A stretch of 64,000 nucleotides of DNA from Chloroflexota bacterium. GTDB lineage: Bacteria; Chloroflexota; Limnocylindria; Limnocylindrales; CSP1-4. The position numbers and the translations under genes were made by a program. The stretch covers positions 1 through 64,000 of the forward strand of contig VBEC01000079.1 in the NCBI GenBank assembly GCA_005883615.1, written 5' to 3'. Below, in pieces: positions 1-9,352 of this stretch (within the stretch, counting starts at the first letter, position 1; the number at the start of each line of letters is the position of its first letter). The notes beneath the pieces were generated by a model that worked only from the letters and a program-made list of their open reading frames with translations, searched no databases and was not told the origin of the DNA.

Positions 1-1610
1 GTGTATTTGATGGCGTTCGAGAGCAGGTTGTAGAGCACCTGCCGCAGCCGGCCTCGATCGGCCACCACGATGGCCGGCGCAGTCTCTGCTGTCAGCCTGA
101 GGGATTTCCGGTCGGCCAGGGGACGCAGCCCGGCGATCGACTCGGAGATGGCGCCCTGAATATCGAACGGCTGCCGCTGGAGCTCCATGCGGCCGGCTTC
201 GATCTTGGTCAGGTCGAGGACGTCGTTGATGAGTGCCAGGAGGTGGTTGCCGCTGGTGTGGATGTGCTCCACCCACTCGAAGGGGACATTGACGTTTTCG
301 CCGGTGTGCGGCTCGCTTCGCATCAGGTCGCTGAAGCCGATGATCGCGCTGAGTGGCGTGCGCAGCTCGTGGCTCATGCTCGCGAGGAAGTCGCTCTTGG
401 CCTGGCTTGCCGCGCGCAGCGCCTCCACGGTGTTGCTCAAGCGCTGGCTCAGGGACTCCTGCTCACCGAACATCTCGCGCCGCTGGGCCAGCAAGGCGGT
501 CTGTCCGGCGAGGGCGATCAGCACGTCGCGGTCATCAGAGCTGAACAGGCTGCGGAAGCGATCGACGAGGATCAGGACCGTGTGATGGCCATCGCCCGGA
601 AGGGAGATCGCCTCGAAGAATCGGCCCCCGCTCGATCGGGCGATCGCGGCGCGGATCGGGCCGGCGTTTTCGACCAGTCGCTCGAAGTCGTTGCCGGCCG
701 CGGCCAGCAGCGAGACGAGGTCCGATCGTTCGAATGTGGGAAAGTTCGCCGTTGCCAGCCCTGAGGCGGCCATCACCGCGACGGGCGTGCGTGACTGGTC
801 CATCTCGTCGCGCAGGATGAGGGCGGCATCGCTGCCCGTGAGCCCGCGACTCGTGTCTGCCAGCCGAGCCCATAGCGCCTCGCTGGGAAGGTCGGCGGGC
901 AATGCAAGCATCGCCTCGCTGAAACGGTACGCAGCCTGTGCCTGCCAGATGCGACGGAGGACGCCTGGAGGCAAGAAAGCCAGCAGGTATCCGACGGCCG
1001 CGAGAAGGGCAACCGCTCGGGCAACGACTGCGGTGGCTTCGGCCGCTTGCGACGTGGCGGCCCCAGCGCCCGCTGCGAAGATCGACGTCGCGAAGGCAAC
1101 CGTAGCGATCGCAGCGAGGGCGAGTCGGATTCGAGCGGAGCCGGTCCGCCGTCGGGCGTGCCGGAGGAGATAGCCGGCAGCCACCAGCTCGGTCGCGACG
1201 AAGACGCCGATGGCCGCCAGCACGAGCGTCAGGGAAGTCTGTTGAGTGCCGGCCGGCTGGCCCGCCGAGAGCTGGGTGCTCACGATGAACGGGACTGTCG
1301 TGACCACATAGGCGAGGCCCGCGGCCCACAGCAGCCATCTCGGAACGGGGCCGAGCTGGGCCGCGAGGCGCAAGGTCAGGAACGGCTGGGCCAGAAGCAG
1401 TCCAATGGCCAGGACGGCGACGATCGGCGGTGGTGCGGCGACCACGCGACGCACGAGCTCGAGGACGAACAGCGCGGCCATCGCGCTGAAGACGAGGGTG
1501 ACATCGCGGTTCAGCGGATCGCGAGTTCGCAGGTAGACGACGAGCGCGCGCAGGAAGACGATCGCGAACAGCAGCTCGATACCGAGCGTGATCAGGGCGT
1601 CAGTGTCCGT
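1..1610 (-). CDS. Membrane sensor histidine kinase (3' end cut by window edge)
   Basis: Partial gene running off the left edge; 536 codons are visible. The N-terminal 230 or so residues are mostly hydrophobic and hold several membrane helices, followed by a GAF-like region without clear motifs. The HisKA box (S-H-E-L-R-T-P) has its phospho-acceptor His at about residue 414, and the ATPase N box (NLLSNAIKY) lies at the very edge, so the D and G boxes are outside the window. The reading frame is continuous from the proposed start to the H box. The start is unusual: no ATG, GTG or TTG precedes the first hydrophobic helix, and the codon with a good ribosome site is ACG at 1608-1610. The partner is the response regulator gene just upstream. 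The stimulus cannot be inferred. Confidence 0.85.
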
Positions 1611-1621
1611 GGTCGCCTCCC
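1608..1621 (-). promoter_or_regulatory. Strong Shine-Dalgarno site ahead of an ACG codon
   Basis: On the minus strand GGGAGG (1616-1621) is followed by a 5-nt spacer and then ACG GAC ACT GAC (1610 downward). The frame reads straight into the first membrane helix of the kinase. No conventional start codon lies between the regulator's stop (1650-1652, which is in the same frame) and this helix; the first ATG would remove the helix. Either ACG is used as a rare start or an ATG was changed or misread here. Confidence 0.55.
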
Positions 1622-1649
1622 GGCCGGGTGTTGCATTCGGCGCCCACTG

Positions 1650-2735
1650 CTAGACGGCAGTCAGGAGCGCGGATGGAGGAAGCTCGAGGTCGAGATCCGT
1701 GCCACCCTGGATCTCGGCGATGAACAGAGGGGCAAGATCGGGATCGAACTGCCGGCCCGCCTCGCCCTGCACTTCCTCCAGTGCGCCGGCCACTCCTCGG
1801 CCGATGCGGTACGGGCGGTCGTGCGTCATCGCATCGAACGCGTCCACGAGCCCCACGATCCGCGCGCCAATAGGAATGCCGCCCGCCCGCAGACCGTCCG
1901 GATAACCGCGGCCGTCCCACCGCTCATGGTGGTGGCGGACGATGGGCAGAAAGGCCATCGCCGCTCCCAGGGGAGCGCAGATTCGCTCGCCGATGATCGG
2001 ATGCTCGCGCATGAGCTTCCACTCGTGCTCGTCCAGTGGGCCGGGCTTGGTCAGGATCGCTTCGGGGATGCCGATCTTGCCCACGTCGTGCAGGAGCGCA
2101 CCGTAGGCGATGACCTCGAGCTCGATCACGGACAGACCCGCCCGAGATCCCAGTCGTGCCGCCATGTTCGCCAGCCGCTGGCAGTGGCGCTCGGTCATGG
2201 TGTCCTTGGCTTCCACGGCGTTTGCCAGTGCAGCCACCGCCGAGTTGGCCTGCTGCATGCGCACCAGGGCCTGTCGAAGGCGAAGGGCGCTGCGGATTCG
2301 CGCCAGCAGCTCGGGATGCTGGAAGGGCTTGGTCAGGAAATCGTCGGCGCCCGCATCGAGGCCGGTGACGAGATCCTCCGTTCGCGTTCGCGCGGTCAGG
2401 AGGATGACCGGAAGGGACTGCCAGCGCCCGTCGGCCCTGATACGGCGGACGACTTCGAAGCCGTCCATTCTGGGCAGCCCAACGTCCAGAAGGACGAGAT
2501 CCGGCCGATCGCGGTCAATCGCGGCGAGCCCGGCTTCGCCATTGTCCACACGAATGGTGCGGTAGCCCTCACGCTCGAGCAGGCCCTGGAGCAGGCGCCC
2601 GATCGACAGGTCGTCCTCGACGACCAGCACCAGACGCCGATCGTCGGCGACCCCACCGGCGGGCATTGTCGAGCTCGAGTGCCTGGCGTGTCCGAGCGAC
2701 ACCAAGGCGGTATGACCGTAATCCCCCGTGGACAT
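1650..2735 (-). CDS. Response regulator with HD-GYP phosphodiesterase domain
   Basis: About 361 residues: an N-terminal receiver domain followed by an HD-GYP domain, the class that hydrolyses cyclic di-GMP. Receiver landmarks are the acidic pair in VVEDD, the phospho-acceptor Asp in LLDVGLPRMDG (about residue 84) and the KPF lysine. The output domain shows HDVGKIGIP, the HH pair in VRHHHERWDGRGYP (the GYP motif intact) and DAFDAMT. It is therefore probably a catalytically active, phosphorylation-controlled phosphodiesterase. It lies 39 nt upstream of the histidine kinase on the same strand, so the two form a two-component pair. The start at 2735 is preceded by AAGGGG; ATG 2666 is a shorter alternative lying directly before the receiver fold but without a clear ribosome site. 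Confidence 0.9.
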   Translation of the reverse strand: MSTGDYGHTALVSLGHARHSSSTMPAGGVADDRRLVLVVEDDLSIGRLLQGLLEREGYRTIRVDNGEAGLAAIDRDRPDLVLLDVGLPRMDGFEVVRRIRADGRWQSLPVILLTARTRTEDLVTGLDAGADDFLTKPFQHPELLARIRSALRLRQALVRMQQANSAVAALANAVEAKDTMTERHCQRLANMAARLGSRAGLSVIELEVIAYGALLHDVGKIGIPEAILTKPGPLDEHEWKLMREHPIIGERICAPLGAAMAFLPIVRHHHERWDGRGYPDGLRAGGIPIGARIVGLVDAFDAMTHDRPYRIGRGVAGALEEVQGEAGRQFDPDLAPLFIAEIQGGTDLDLELPPSALLTAV

Positions 2736-2872
2736 GGCCCCCTTGCTGCGGGCGTTCGCCGCGTAAGACCTGGCGTTCGGCAGGCTGCGGCTGAGTGTCT
2801 GCCCCAAGGGGCGCCCTCAACCAGCCTGACTATCAGCCTATGGCCATGGGCCGCACGTAGGGGCGGTGCGTG

Positions 2873-4240
2873 TCAGGCGCCCTCTCGCATCACGACGACG
2901 ATGCCGCGGTATCCGTTGCCGTCGAAGGGCGCGAGGACGGCGCCCGACGTCGCATCGATCCGCGCGCCCGTCCCGTCGCTGGCGACCACATACAGGCTCC
3001 GGCCGTCGGGCGATGCCGCCAGTCCGATAATGTTTCGATCCTTCAGCAGGCGCGTCCTTGGCTTCAGGTCGCTCGTCGAGATCAGGAGGACGCCCGTCGA
3101 ATCGAGGACGTACAGCGTCTGCCCGTCCGGGCTGACGGCAGCGGATCCAGCCGGACCGGGCGTGCCGGTGAATTTCACCAGGTCGACCGAGGTCGTCCCG
3201 TTGAATGTCGTCGCCGCGCCAAGGGCCTCCGTCGGGCTGAATGCCGCCGTCGCACTGAACGTCGCGCTGCGCGCGACTGTGAGGTCATGGAGGTCAACTT
3301 CGGCGATCAGGCCGCGTCCCGGATTGGCAACATACAAGCTGGCTCGATCGGGTGTGAGAGCAGTGGCCCAGCCCGACAGGGATACCCCGGTCTTGCCCCA
3401 GGCGGCCGGGAGATCGATGCAGAAGGCGACGCGGTTGGCCGTGTCGAGGGCGTGGACGAACGGGCCGTCCTCGCCCAGATAGAGCGTGTAGGCCATCGCG
3501 CCGTCGGACTTGCGCTCGATGGGTGTCCCGGCCATGGCCTCGTCGCTGTTGCGCTTATCGACGATGACGCCATCCTCGAGGGTCCCCTTCGTGAGGACCG
3601 ACCGGACCGCGTAGTGTTTCCCGTCTTTCCCGGGCAACTCTTCGATGACGTAGATGCGCGACCCATCGGGCGACAGGCCGTCGAAGGTGAATCGGCCGGC
3701 CAGAGTGATCACGCGGGCCGGGGCGGAGAAGTCGGTTGCGAGGATCGCGAAGCGTGTCCGCGTGGCTTCCGGGCGCGCTTCCGCGAGGACCAGGGTGCGG
3801 CCGTCCAGCGACAATCCGCCGCTTGCCCGGTCGAGGCCGATTGTCGGGAGAACCCACGTGCCGACGACGTCGGTTTCGAGCTCGATGCGGCCGCCGGCGA
3901 TGAGATTCCCGGCCACAACATGCGTCGTGGTGCCTCTCGGGGTGACGCCGTAGACCACTTGCCAGTTGGAGGTCGTCGTGCCGGGTGGCGCCTCGTAGAG
4001 GACGCGTCCGTTCTCGCCCTCGAGGACCGCGAGCAGGTTGTTCCGTTGAACCAGGAGGAGGTCGCTGCCGGGCGTGTCGCCGGGCTGATCGGCAGCCGAC
4101 GATGACCCCGACGGGCCGGACGACGGCCCGGCTGCGGAAGATGGCGACCCAGCCGCCCTGTCGCTGGGGCCTGGTTTGGCTGTCGATGTGCAACCCGCAG
4201 CAATCGCGGCGATCAGCAGCAGGATCGACGTCGCGCGCAT
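2873..4240 (-). CDS. Putative lipoprotein with beta-propeller (YVTN/WD40-like) repeats
   Basis: A 455-residue exported protein. The N-terminus is a lipoprotein signal (MRATSILLLIAAIAAGC, Cys about 17) followed by a Ser/Pro/Gly linker. The rest is a series of propeller-like blades with recurring sequences such as LSPDGSRIYV, VSPDGQTLYVLD and ASPDGRSLYVV, typical of YVTN or WD40-like surface propellers. No enzyme motif is visible. The start at 4240 is chosen because AAGGAGG lies just upstream and the signal peptide begins there. It sits downstream of the sigma/anti-sigma pair on the same strand across a gap of about 115 nt, so it may be a target of that system, but the sequence does not prove this. 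Confidence 0.75.
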   Translation of the reverse strand: MRATSILLLIAAIAAGCTSTAKPGPSDRAAGSPSSAAGPSSGPSGSSSAADQPGDTPGSDLLLVQRNNLLAVLEGENGRVLYEAPPGTTTSNWQVVYGVTPRGTTTHVVAGNLIAGGRIELETDVVGTWVLPTIGLDRASGGLSLDGRTLVLAEARPEATRTRFAILATDFSAPARVITLAGRFTFDGLSPDGSRIYVIEELPGKDGKHYAVRSVLTKGTLEDGVIVDKRNSDEAMAGTPIERKSDGAMAYTLYLGEDGPFVHALDTANRVAFCIDLPAAWGKTGVSLSGWATALTPDRASLYVANPGRGLIAEVDLHDLTVARSATFSATAAFSPTEALGAATTFNGTTSVDLVKFTGTPGPAGSAAVSPDGQTLYVLDSTGVLLISTSDLKPRTRLLKDRNIIGLAASPDGRSLYVVASDGTGARIDATSGAVLAPFDGNGYRGIVVVMREGA

Positions 4241-4354
4241 GGCGACCTCCTTCGCATGGAGCCGGGTCGTAGCCGCTTCCAACGCCTGGCCCGGTGCACC
4301 ATCCGTACACCGGACGCGCAGGGGTGGTTCCCGCTAGCGAACCGATGCGCTGAC

Positions 4355-5239
4355 CTAGCGAACCGATGTGCCGATTTGCACGGCGTCGTCCTTCCCGGAA
4401 GCGGTTTCTAGCCGCAGGGTCAGCGGGCCGCGCGTCCACATCAGGACGTTGCCGGCAAGCCGCACGCGATCCGAGCGGATGTCCCCGGAGGGCAGACGTA
4501 CGAGCACGTCGTGGGGAGCCCCCGACAACCAGTAACCCGCGGCCCCAGCGACGGTCAGGGGTTCCACCGTGGTCCCGGAGCCGACCATCTTCTCGAAGAG
4601 CGTGCGCTCGATCGAGCCGCGGAACTCGGTGAGCAACAGGCCGACGTCCGTCCCGGGTGCCGCCGGCCTGCCGCGAGCGCGCCAGACGAACGACACGACC
4701 GCGTCTGCGCCATTGCCTTCCAGCCAGATCTCGTCGGGCGGCGGGAGGCTCGGCAGTGTTGGCTGGACGATCGGGTAGTCGGTGGCCGCCTGTGCCTCGG
4801 CGATGCCGACGCGACGGCCCAGCGCGAGGGCGGCGCCGAGCCCGCCCGCAGATGACGTCGTTGGCGATGCCGACGGCGCACCCGATGTCACGACGGAGGG
4901 GCTGGGCGTGGGCGTCGGCCCGAACAGGATCCTGATCCCGGGCACGCCGAGGCCCAGGGCGGTGACGATACCCGCGACAACGAGCAAGGCTACAAGCGCC
5001 AGAACGGCGGCCCGGCGCAGGGGTCGTCTGGCGAGCCATCCGAACGGCATCCCGCCAATGCGCCGGCTAACTGGTGCACGCTCGAGCCTGGAGACGACGG
5101 TCGCAGCCAGGCTGGGGGTCGGGGGCCAGGCCAAGGCGCGTCCGAGGCCTTCCAGCTCGACCGACAGGTCCTCGTCGGACATCGCGCGCAGCCGTTCGTG
5201 TGCGTTCATCGTCCGACCATCGCGGGGGCGTTCGTTCAT
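4355..5239 (-). CDS. Putative anti-sigma factor, single-pass membrane protein
   Basis: A 294-residue protein with a short cytoplasmic N-terminal region (to about residue 75), one membrane helix (AAVLALVALLVVAGIVTALG) and an extracytoplasmic part that starts with a Pro/Ser/Thr linker. No zinc-binding HxxxCxxC motif is seen, so the call rests on topology and context. Its start codon overlaps the stop of the upstream ECF sigma gene (ATGA at 5236-5239), the usual arrangement for a sigma and its membrane-bound regulator. The extracytoplasmic domain resembles no family I can name. An internal ATG ten codons later is a possible start. Confidence 0.65.
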   Translation of the reverse strand: MNERPRDGRTMNAHERLRAMSDEDLSVELEGLGRALAWPPTPSLAATVVSRLERAPVSRRIGGMPFGWLARRPLRRAAVLALVALLVVAGIVTALGLGVPGIRILFGPTPTPSPSVVTSGAPSASPTTSSAGGLGAALALGRRVGIAEAQAATDYPIVQPTLPSLPPPDEIWLEGNGADAVVSFVWRARGRPAAPGTDVGLLLTEFRGSIERTLFEKMVGSGTTVEPLTVAGAAGYWLSGAPHDVLVRLPSGDIRSDRVRLAGNVLMWTRGPLTLRLETASGKDDAVQIGTSVR

Positions 5240-5817
5240 CGCGCGCTCTCCGGGAAGCCGGCCCGCAGACGCGACATCGCCCGCGACAGGCGCGACTTCA
5301 CCGTGCCGCGCGGCACCGCGAGGGCGTCGGCCATTTCGGCCTCGCTCAGGTCGAAGAAGTAGCGATAGGCGAGCACCAGGCGATCCGGCTCATCCAGCAC
5401 CCGCACTGCGTCGAGCAGGCTCTGACGCATCTCTTTGGCGAGGACCGCCGCCTCTGGCGACGGGGCCGCGTCGATCGAAGGGCGGTCCTCAGCGACTCTC
5501 ACGGCGAGGCCCGCTCGCCGGCCGGAAGAACGACGACGGTTGCGCGCTTCGTTGGCCACGATGCGCAGCAACCAGGGCCGAAATGGAGCTCCCTCGCGGA
5601 AGCGGCCCAGCGCGCGATAGGCGCGAACGAATGCTTCCTGGGTTGCGTCCTCCGCTTCGTGCGGCTCGGTTCCGACGACCAGCGCCGTCCGCAGCGCCAC
5701 CTCCTGGTAGCGCTGCACGAGCTCTCCATAGGCCTGCATGTCGCCTCGCCGTGCGCGTTCGATCAGTTCTCCGTCGTCCAGTGGGCGGCCCTCCACGTTC
5801 GACCGAACCTCATACAC
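5236..5817 (-). CDS. ECF-type RNA polymerase sigma factor
   Basis: About 193 residues with sigma-70 region 2 (ELIERARRGD, then DATQEAFVRAYRAL) and region 4 with its helix-turn-helix (ALAVPRGTVKSRLSRAMSRL). It would direct RNA polymerase to a small regulon and is expected to be held by the anti-sigma protein encoded immediately downstream with an ATGA overlap. The start is uncertain: GTG at 5817 is used here, GTG at 5850 would add eleven residues, and neither has a convincing ribosome site. The longer choice would leave only 16 bp to the divergent aminotransferase start at 5867, too little for two promoters. Confidence 0.88.
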   Translation of the reverse strand: MYEVRSNVEGRPLDDGELIERARRGDMQAYGELVQRYQEVALRTALVVGTEPHEAEDATQEAFVRAYRALGRFREGAPFRPWLLRIVANEARNRRRSSGRRAGLAVRVAEDRPSIDAAPSPEAAVLAKEMRQSLLDAVRVLDEPDRLVLAYRYFFDLSEAEMADALAVPRGTVKSRLSRAMSRLRAGFPESAR

Positions 5818-5866
5818 CGCCGAGCGTAGCCAGGTTCGCGGGTCCGCCACGTGTAGGATCGCCGTC

Positions 5867-7222
5867 GTGACCACGCCAGCGGCGACGGGAAACTCGGCCG
5901 GGCGCGTTTTCCGGCGTTCGAGTGATCCGGAGTTGCCCGTGGCCGTACGCGCCGAGGGTTCGACCATCTGGGATTCGGAGGGGCGGGCATACCTGGATGC
6001 AGCGGGCGGCGCTGTCGTCGTCGGGGTCGGCCACGGGCGCGCGAGCGTCGCGGCTGTGATGGCGGAGCAGGCGAGCCGCCTTGCATTCGCCCACGGCAGC
6101 CAGTTCACCACCGATGTGCTCGAGCGGTACGCCGCTGCGGTCGGTCCGCATCTCCCGGTCGACGAGCCTGCGATCTATCCCGTGGCCGGGGGGTCGGAAG
6201 CGACCGAGACCGCGCTCAAGCTCGTTCGGGCCTTCCATCTCGCGAAGGGCGAGACCGATCGCTGGATCGTGCTCGCCCGCTGGGGCAGCTATCACGGCAA
6301 CACGCTGGGCGCCCTGGACCTGTCGGGCCGCAAGCCGTTGCGGCGCCCCTACGAGGGCTGGCTGGGCCGATTCCGTCACCTCAGCGCCGCGTACCCATAT
6401 CGGTCGGGCGATCCGGGTTCGAACGCCCTGGGCGATGCCGACGAGCTGGCCGCCGAGCTGGAACGAGCGATCGAGGCCGCCGAGCCACGAACCGTCGCCG
6501 CCTTCGTGGCCGAGCCGATCGTCGGAGCCACTCTTGGAGCCGTCGAGCCGCCCGAAGGCTACTGGCCGAAGATTGCCGAAGTCTGCCGCCGCCACGGGGT
6601 CCTGCTGGTCGCCGACGAGGTGATGACAGGCTTCGGGCGAACGGGCCGCTGGTTCGGTATGGATCGCTGGGGCATCCGCCCCGACCTTGTCATTGCCGCC
6701 AAGGGTGCGACCTCCGGCTACGTTCCATTCGGGTTCGTGGCGGCATCGGGCGCGGTCTATGAAGCGGTCCGCGAAGCGGGACCGTTCGTGCATGGCTTCA
6801 CGTACTCGCATTCGCCGGTCGGGGCTGCCGCGGCCACCGAGGTGCTCAGAATCCTGGAGGCCGAGGATCTCATCGCGGCGAGCGCCACCAAGGGCGAACG
6901 ATTGAAGAGTCTGTTGGCGGCGCGACTCGGGCGGCACGCCAACGTCGGCGAGATCAGGGGACGCGGACTGCTCCTTGGCCTGGAGCTCGTAGCCGACCGC
7001 GAAAGCAGGGCACCTTTCCCGCGCTCGGCGCGCCTCGTCGAAGCCGTGGCGCGCGAGTGCCGGGACCGCGAACTGCTCGTCTACACCGGCACTGGGAACG
7101 CAAACGGAATCGATGGCGACGTCGTGGTCCTCGGACCCCCGTTCGTGATCACCGATGCCGAGCTCGAGCTCGTCGCGGAGCGTCTCGGCGAGGCGGTCGA
7201 GTCCGCTACCTCAAGGGTCTGA
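5867..7222 (+). CDS. Class III PLP-dependent aminotransferase
   Basis: A 451-residue fold-type I aminotransferase of the omega-amino acid/ornithine group. Landmarks are GGSEATETALKLVR (cofactor phosphate region), VADEVMTGFGRTG (the Asp that binds the pyridine nitrogen) and the Schiff-base lysine in VIAAKGATSGYVP. Such enzymes move an amino group from amines, omega-amino acids or amino alcohols to pyruvate or 2-oxoglutarate; the substrate is not readable here. The GTG start at 5867 has AGGA eight bases upstream and fits the family N-terminus; longer in-frame versions would run into the divergent sigma gene. It is convergent with the arginase-family gene, with only 6 nt between them. Confidence 0.9.
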   Translation: MTTPAATGNSAGRVFRRSSDPELPVAVRAEGSTIWDSEGRAYLDAAGGAVVVGVGHGRASVAAVMAEQASRLAFAHGSQFTTDVLERYAAAVGPHLPVDEPAIYPVAGGSEATETALKLVRAFHLAKGETDRWIVLARWGSYHGNTLGALDLSGRKPLRRPYEGWLGRFRHLSAAYPYRSGDPGSNALGDADELAAELERAIEAAEPRTVAAFVAEPIVGATLGAVEPPEGYWPKIAEVCRRHGVLLVADEVMTGFGRTGRWFGMDRWGIRPDLVIAAKGATSGYVPFGFVAASGAVYEAVREAGPFVHGFTYSHSPVGAAAATEVLRILEAEDLIAASATKGERLKSLLAARLGRHANVGEIRGRGLLLGLELVADRESRAPFPRSARLVEAVARECRDRELLVYTGTGNANGIDGDVVVLGPPFVITDAELELVAERLGEAVESATSRV

Positions 7223-7228
7223 CGAGCC

Positions 7229-8233
7229 TCAGGAGGCGGCGCCCTCCAGGATTCGGCGCGTTGGTGAGGCCTCGCCGACGAAGATCGCGGTCAGGAAATG
7301 GACCATGAGCCACGCGGTGGTCATCGCCGTGTGCAGGTCAGCCTGGGCGGCGCTGGTCTCGACGATGTCGAAGCCGACGATGCGGCCCTTCCTCGAGATC
7401 GCCTCCAGGAGGGCGCGAAGCTGCCGGTAGTCGATTCCGCCCGGCTCGGGCAGTGTCGTCCCGGGCACGAGAGCTCCGTCGAGCACGTCTATGTCAATCG
7501 AGACATACAGGTTCTCGGCGGGCCGGACCAGACGGTCGACCAATGCTTCCGGCCCCTCGTCCAGGACCGCCCGCGTCGAGGCAAATCCAACACCCAGCCG
7601 TTTCATGTCCTCATACTGGTCGCGGTCCACGGCGCGCAGCCCGATGGCCGTGAGGTTTCCCGTCGTGGGCAATTCCGAAAGCCGCCGGAGTTGGCTGCCG
7701 TGGCTGAACTTCGAGCCGTAGATGGTGTCGGCGAAGTCGGGATGGGCATCGATATGGACGACGTCGACCTTGCCGAAGACATCGGCCACACCCCGCCCGA
7801 CCGGAAAGCTGATCGAGTGATCGCCCCCGACGGCCGCGACGATCGCGCCGCGCTCCGCTATCCGGCGGCTGGCTTCGGTGATCCGCTCGAGGCTCAGCTG
7901 AACGTCCCCCGGCGCGAGCAGGACGTCACCGCAATCGGCCAGGCGCAGCCCTTCGAGATAGTGGCGCTCGGTCTCGATGTCGAACCAGCCCGCGCTGGTT
8001 CCATCGGACCGCGACTCCCGCAGACGGGTCCGAGTCTCACGCACGAGGCGGGGGCCGCCCGACGCCCCTGACCGAATGAACGGGATGATGACGCCCTGGT
8101 CCGATGGGACCCCGATGAAACCGACCTGCGCCGACAGGGCGGAGAGGTCATCCACCGGGGGCGCACCGAAGAAGGTTCTCGTCGCTGGTCGAATGAACGT
8201 TCCCAGAGGGCCGTCCGCGTCCGCGTCCGCCAT
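7229..8233 (-). CDS. Arginase/agmatinase-family (ureohydrolase) enzyme
   Basis: A 334-residue metal-dependent hydrolase with the binuclear manganese signature of the family: GGDHS, the DAHPDF motif and SIDIDVLDGALVPGT, which supplies the last metal-binding aspartates. Members cleave guanidino or formimino groups (arginine, agmatine, guanidinobutyrate, formiminoglutamate); the specificity loop does not let me choose. The start at 8233 has GGGAGGG eight bases upstream. It is divergent from the ABC transporter operon across 149 bp that contain the shared 31-bp element at 8290-8320, which suggests joint control by the IclR protein encoded at 10966-11778. Confidence 0.9.
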   Translation of the reverse strand: MADADADGPLGTFIRPATRTFFGAPPVDDLSALSAQVGFIGVPSDQGVIIPFIRSGASGGPRLVRETRTRLRESRSDGTSAGWFDIETERHYLEGLRLADCGDVLLAPGDVQLSLERITEASRRIAERGAIVAAVGGDHSISFPVGRGVADVFGKVDVVHIDAHPDFADTIYGSKFSHGSQLRRLSELPTTGNLTAIGLRAVDRDQYEDMKRLGVGFASTRAVLDEGPEALVDRLVRPAENLYVSIDIDVLDGALVPGTTLPEPGGIDYRQLRALLEAISRKGRIVGFDIVETSAAQADLHTAMTTAWLMVHFLTAIFVGEASPTRRILEGAAS

Positions 8234-8289
8234 CGTTGTGACCCTCCCGCGCAACGTCGCAGCGCCGATTCGGGACTTGCCAAATGCTT

Positions 8290-8320
8290 CTACATCATGG
8301 TACAAGCTTCCACCATGCGG
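8290..8320. promoter_or_regulatory. Candidate IclR-family operator, copy 1
   Basis: A 31-bp element between the divergent arginase-family and transporter genes. It matches the element at 11791-11821 at 25 of 31 positions. The left half contains CTACATCATGG and the middle GCTTCCA; the right half is a weak inverted copy here. IclR-family proteins bind such imperfect palindromes, and the only local regulator gene of that family has the second copy directly in front of it. Confidence 0.6.
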
Positions 8321-8382
8321 ACGCAAGGCACGGTCGCCGCGCCGCAGCACGACCCGCTGGGTCGGGTCAGGAGGAGAGACCA

Positions 8383-9279
8383 ATGAAGCGACCGCCCCGG
8401 CTGTTGCCCTTCCTCGCGTTCGGTGCCTCCCTCGTCGTGGCCTGTACGGGCGCTGCCAGCCCGAGTCCGGCCGCGCAAAGCCCGGTCACGAGCGCATCAC
8501 CAAGCGCGGCCGCCTCGCCGATCACTGCGCCCACGAGCCTGATCAAGCCCGGCACTGTCACGGACTGCGTGGATATCGAGTACCCGCCCATGGAGATGTT
8601 CCCGTCGACCTCGGTGACCGATCCCAACATGGCAGTGGGCTTCGACGTTGAGGGTGCGCAGGCGGTGGCGAAGGCCTGGAACCTGCCGCTCACGGTGAGG
8701 AACGTCGGCTTCGACGCGCTGATCCCGGACCTGTCGGCAGGACGCTGCGACCTGGTGTGGACCGCCCTGTACATCTCGGATGCGCGCCTCAAGGTCGCCG
8801 ATGCCGTGCCGTACATGGCCACGGGATGGGTCGTGATGGTCCCGACGGGAAACCCGAAGGGCATCAAGACCAAGGACGACCTGTGCGGCAAGAAGGTCTC
8901 GATCCAGACGGGAGGCCAGGTCGAAATCGAGATCAAGAACGCCAGCCAGGCCTGCACGACGGCAGGCAAAGGGGCAATCACGATCGCCGGCTACCCCAAG
9001 GTCGCCGACGAGTTCCAGCAGATCGTTCTCGGTCGCGTCGACGCCGTGTGGGAGACGGACACCGCCGTCCTGAACTTCCAGTTCACGAACCCCGGCAAAT
9101 ACGAGAATGCCTTCGCCTTTCCCAAGGATCGGACATACGGGGTCTACTTCCAGAAGAACAAGGCCGACGTCAAGACCGCCCTCCAGGCGGCTCTGCTGCA
9201 GCTGAAGACCGATGGCACGCTGGGCAACCTGGCGACCAAGTACAAGCTCGACCCAACGTCGCTCGACGCGATCAAATAG
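8383..9279 (+). CDS. ABC transporter substrate-binding lipoprotein, amino-acid type
   Basis: A 298-residue periplasmic-binding-type protein of family SBP_bac_3. A lipoprotein signal ends at the Cys of LVVACTG (about residue 21) and is followed by a Ser/Pro/Ala spacer; the two-lobed ligand domain follows (GFDVEGAQAVAKAW, GFDALIPDLSAGRCDLVW, then a Gln/Gly/Gln-type hinge). The start at 8383 has GGAGG nine bases upstream. It is the first gene of an operon with the permease and ATPase below. Neighbouring arginase, amidohydrolase and aminotransferase genes suggest a basic or guanidino-type amino compound as ligand, which is inference. Confidence 0.9.
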   Translation: MKRPPRLLPFLAFGASLVVACTGAASPSPAAQSPVTSASPSAAASPITAPTSLIKPGTVTDCVDIEYPPMEMFPSTSVTDPNMAVGFDVEGAQAVAKAWNLPLTVRNVGFDALIPDLSAGRCDLVWTALYISDARLKVADAVPYMATGWVVMVPTGNPKGIKTKDDLCGKKVSIQTGGQVEIEIKNASQACTTAGKGAITIAGYPKVADEFQQIVLGRVDAVWETDTAVLNFQFTNPGKYENAFAFPKDRTYGVYFQKNKADVKTALQAALLQLKTDGTLGNLATKYKLDPTSLDAIK

Positions 9280-9352
9280 CCGAACGACAAGCTGCCCCGA
9301 GTCTCCGCCAGGGAAGGGCGTACACCGGCCGCTGACATAAGGCGAGGCAACC

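Noticed and set aside
1047-3482. Very long open frame on the plus strand across the two-component genes
   Set aside because: It lies opposite the kinase, regulator and lipoprotein genes, has no family resemblance and is a by-product of high GC content.
6405-6440. Sequence resembling a tRNA T-arm (GGTTCGAAC) in the aminotransferase gene
   Set aside because: No acceptor, D or anticodon stems can be built around it, and it is inside a solid coding region.
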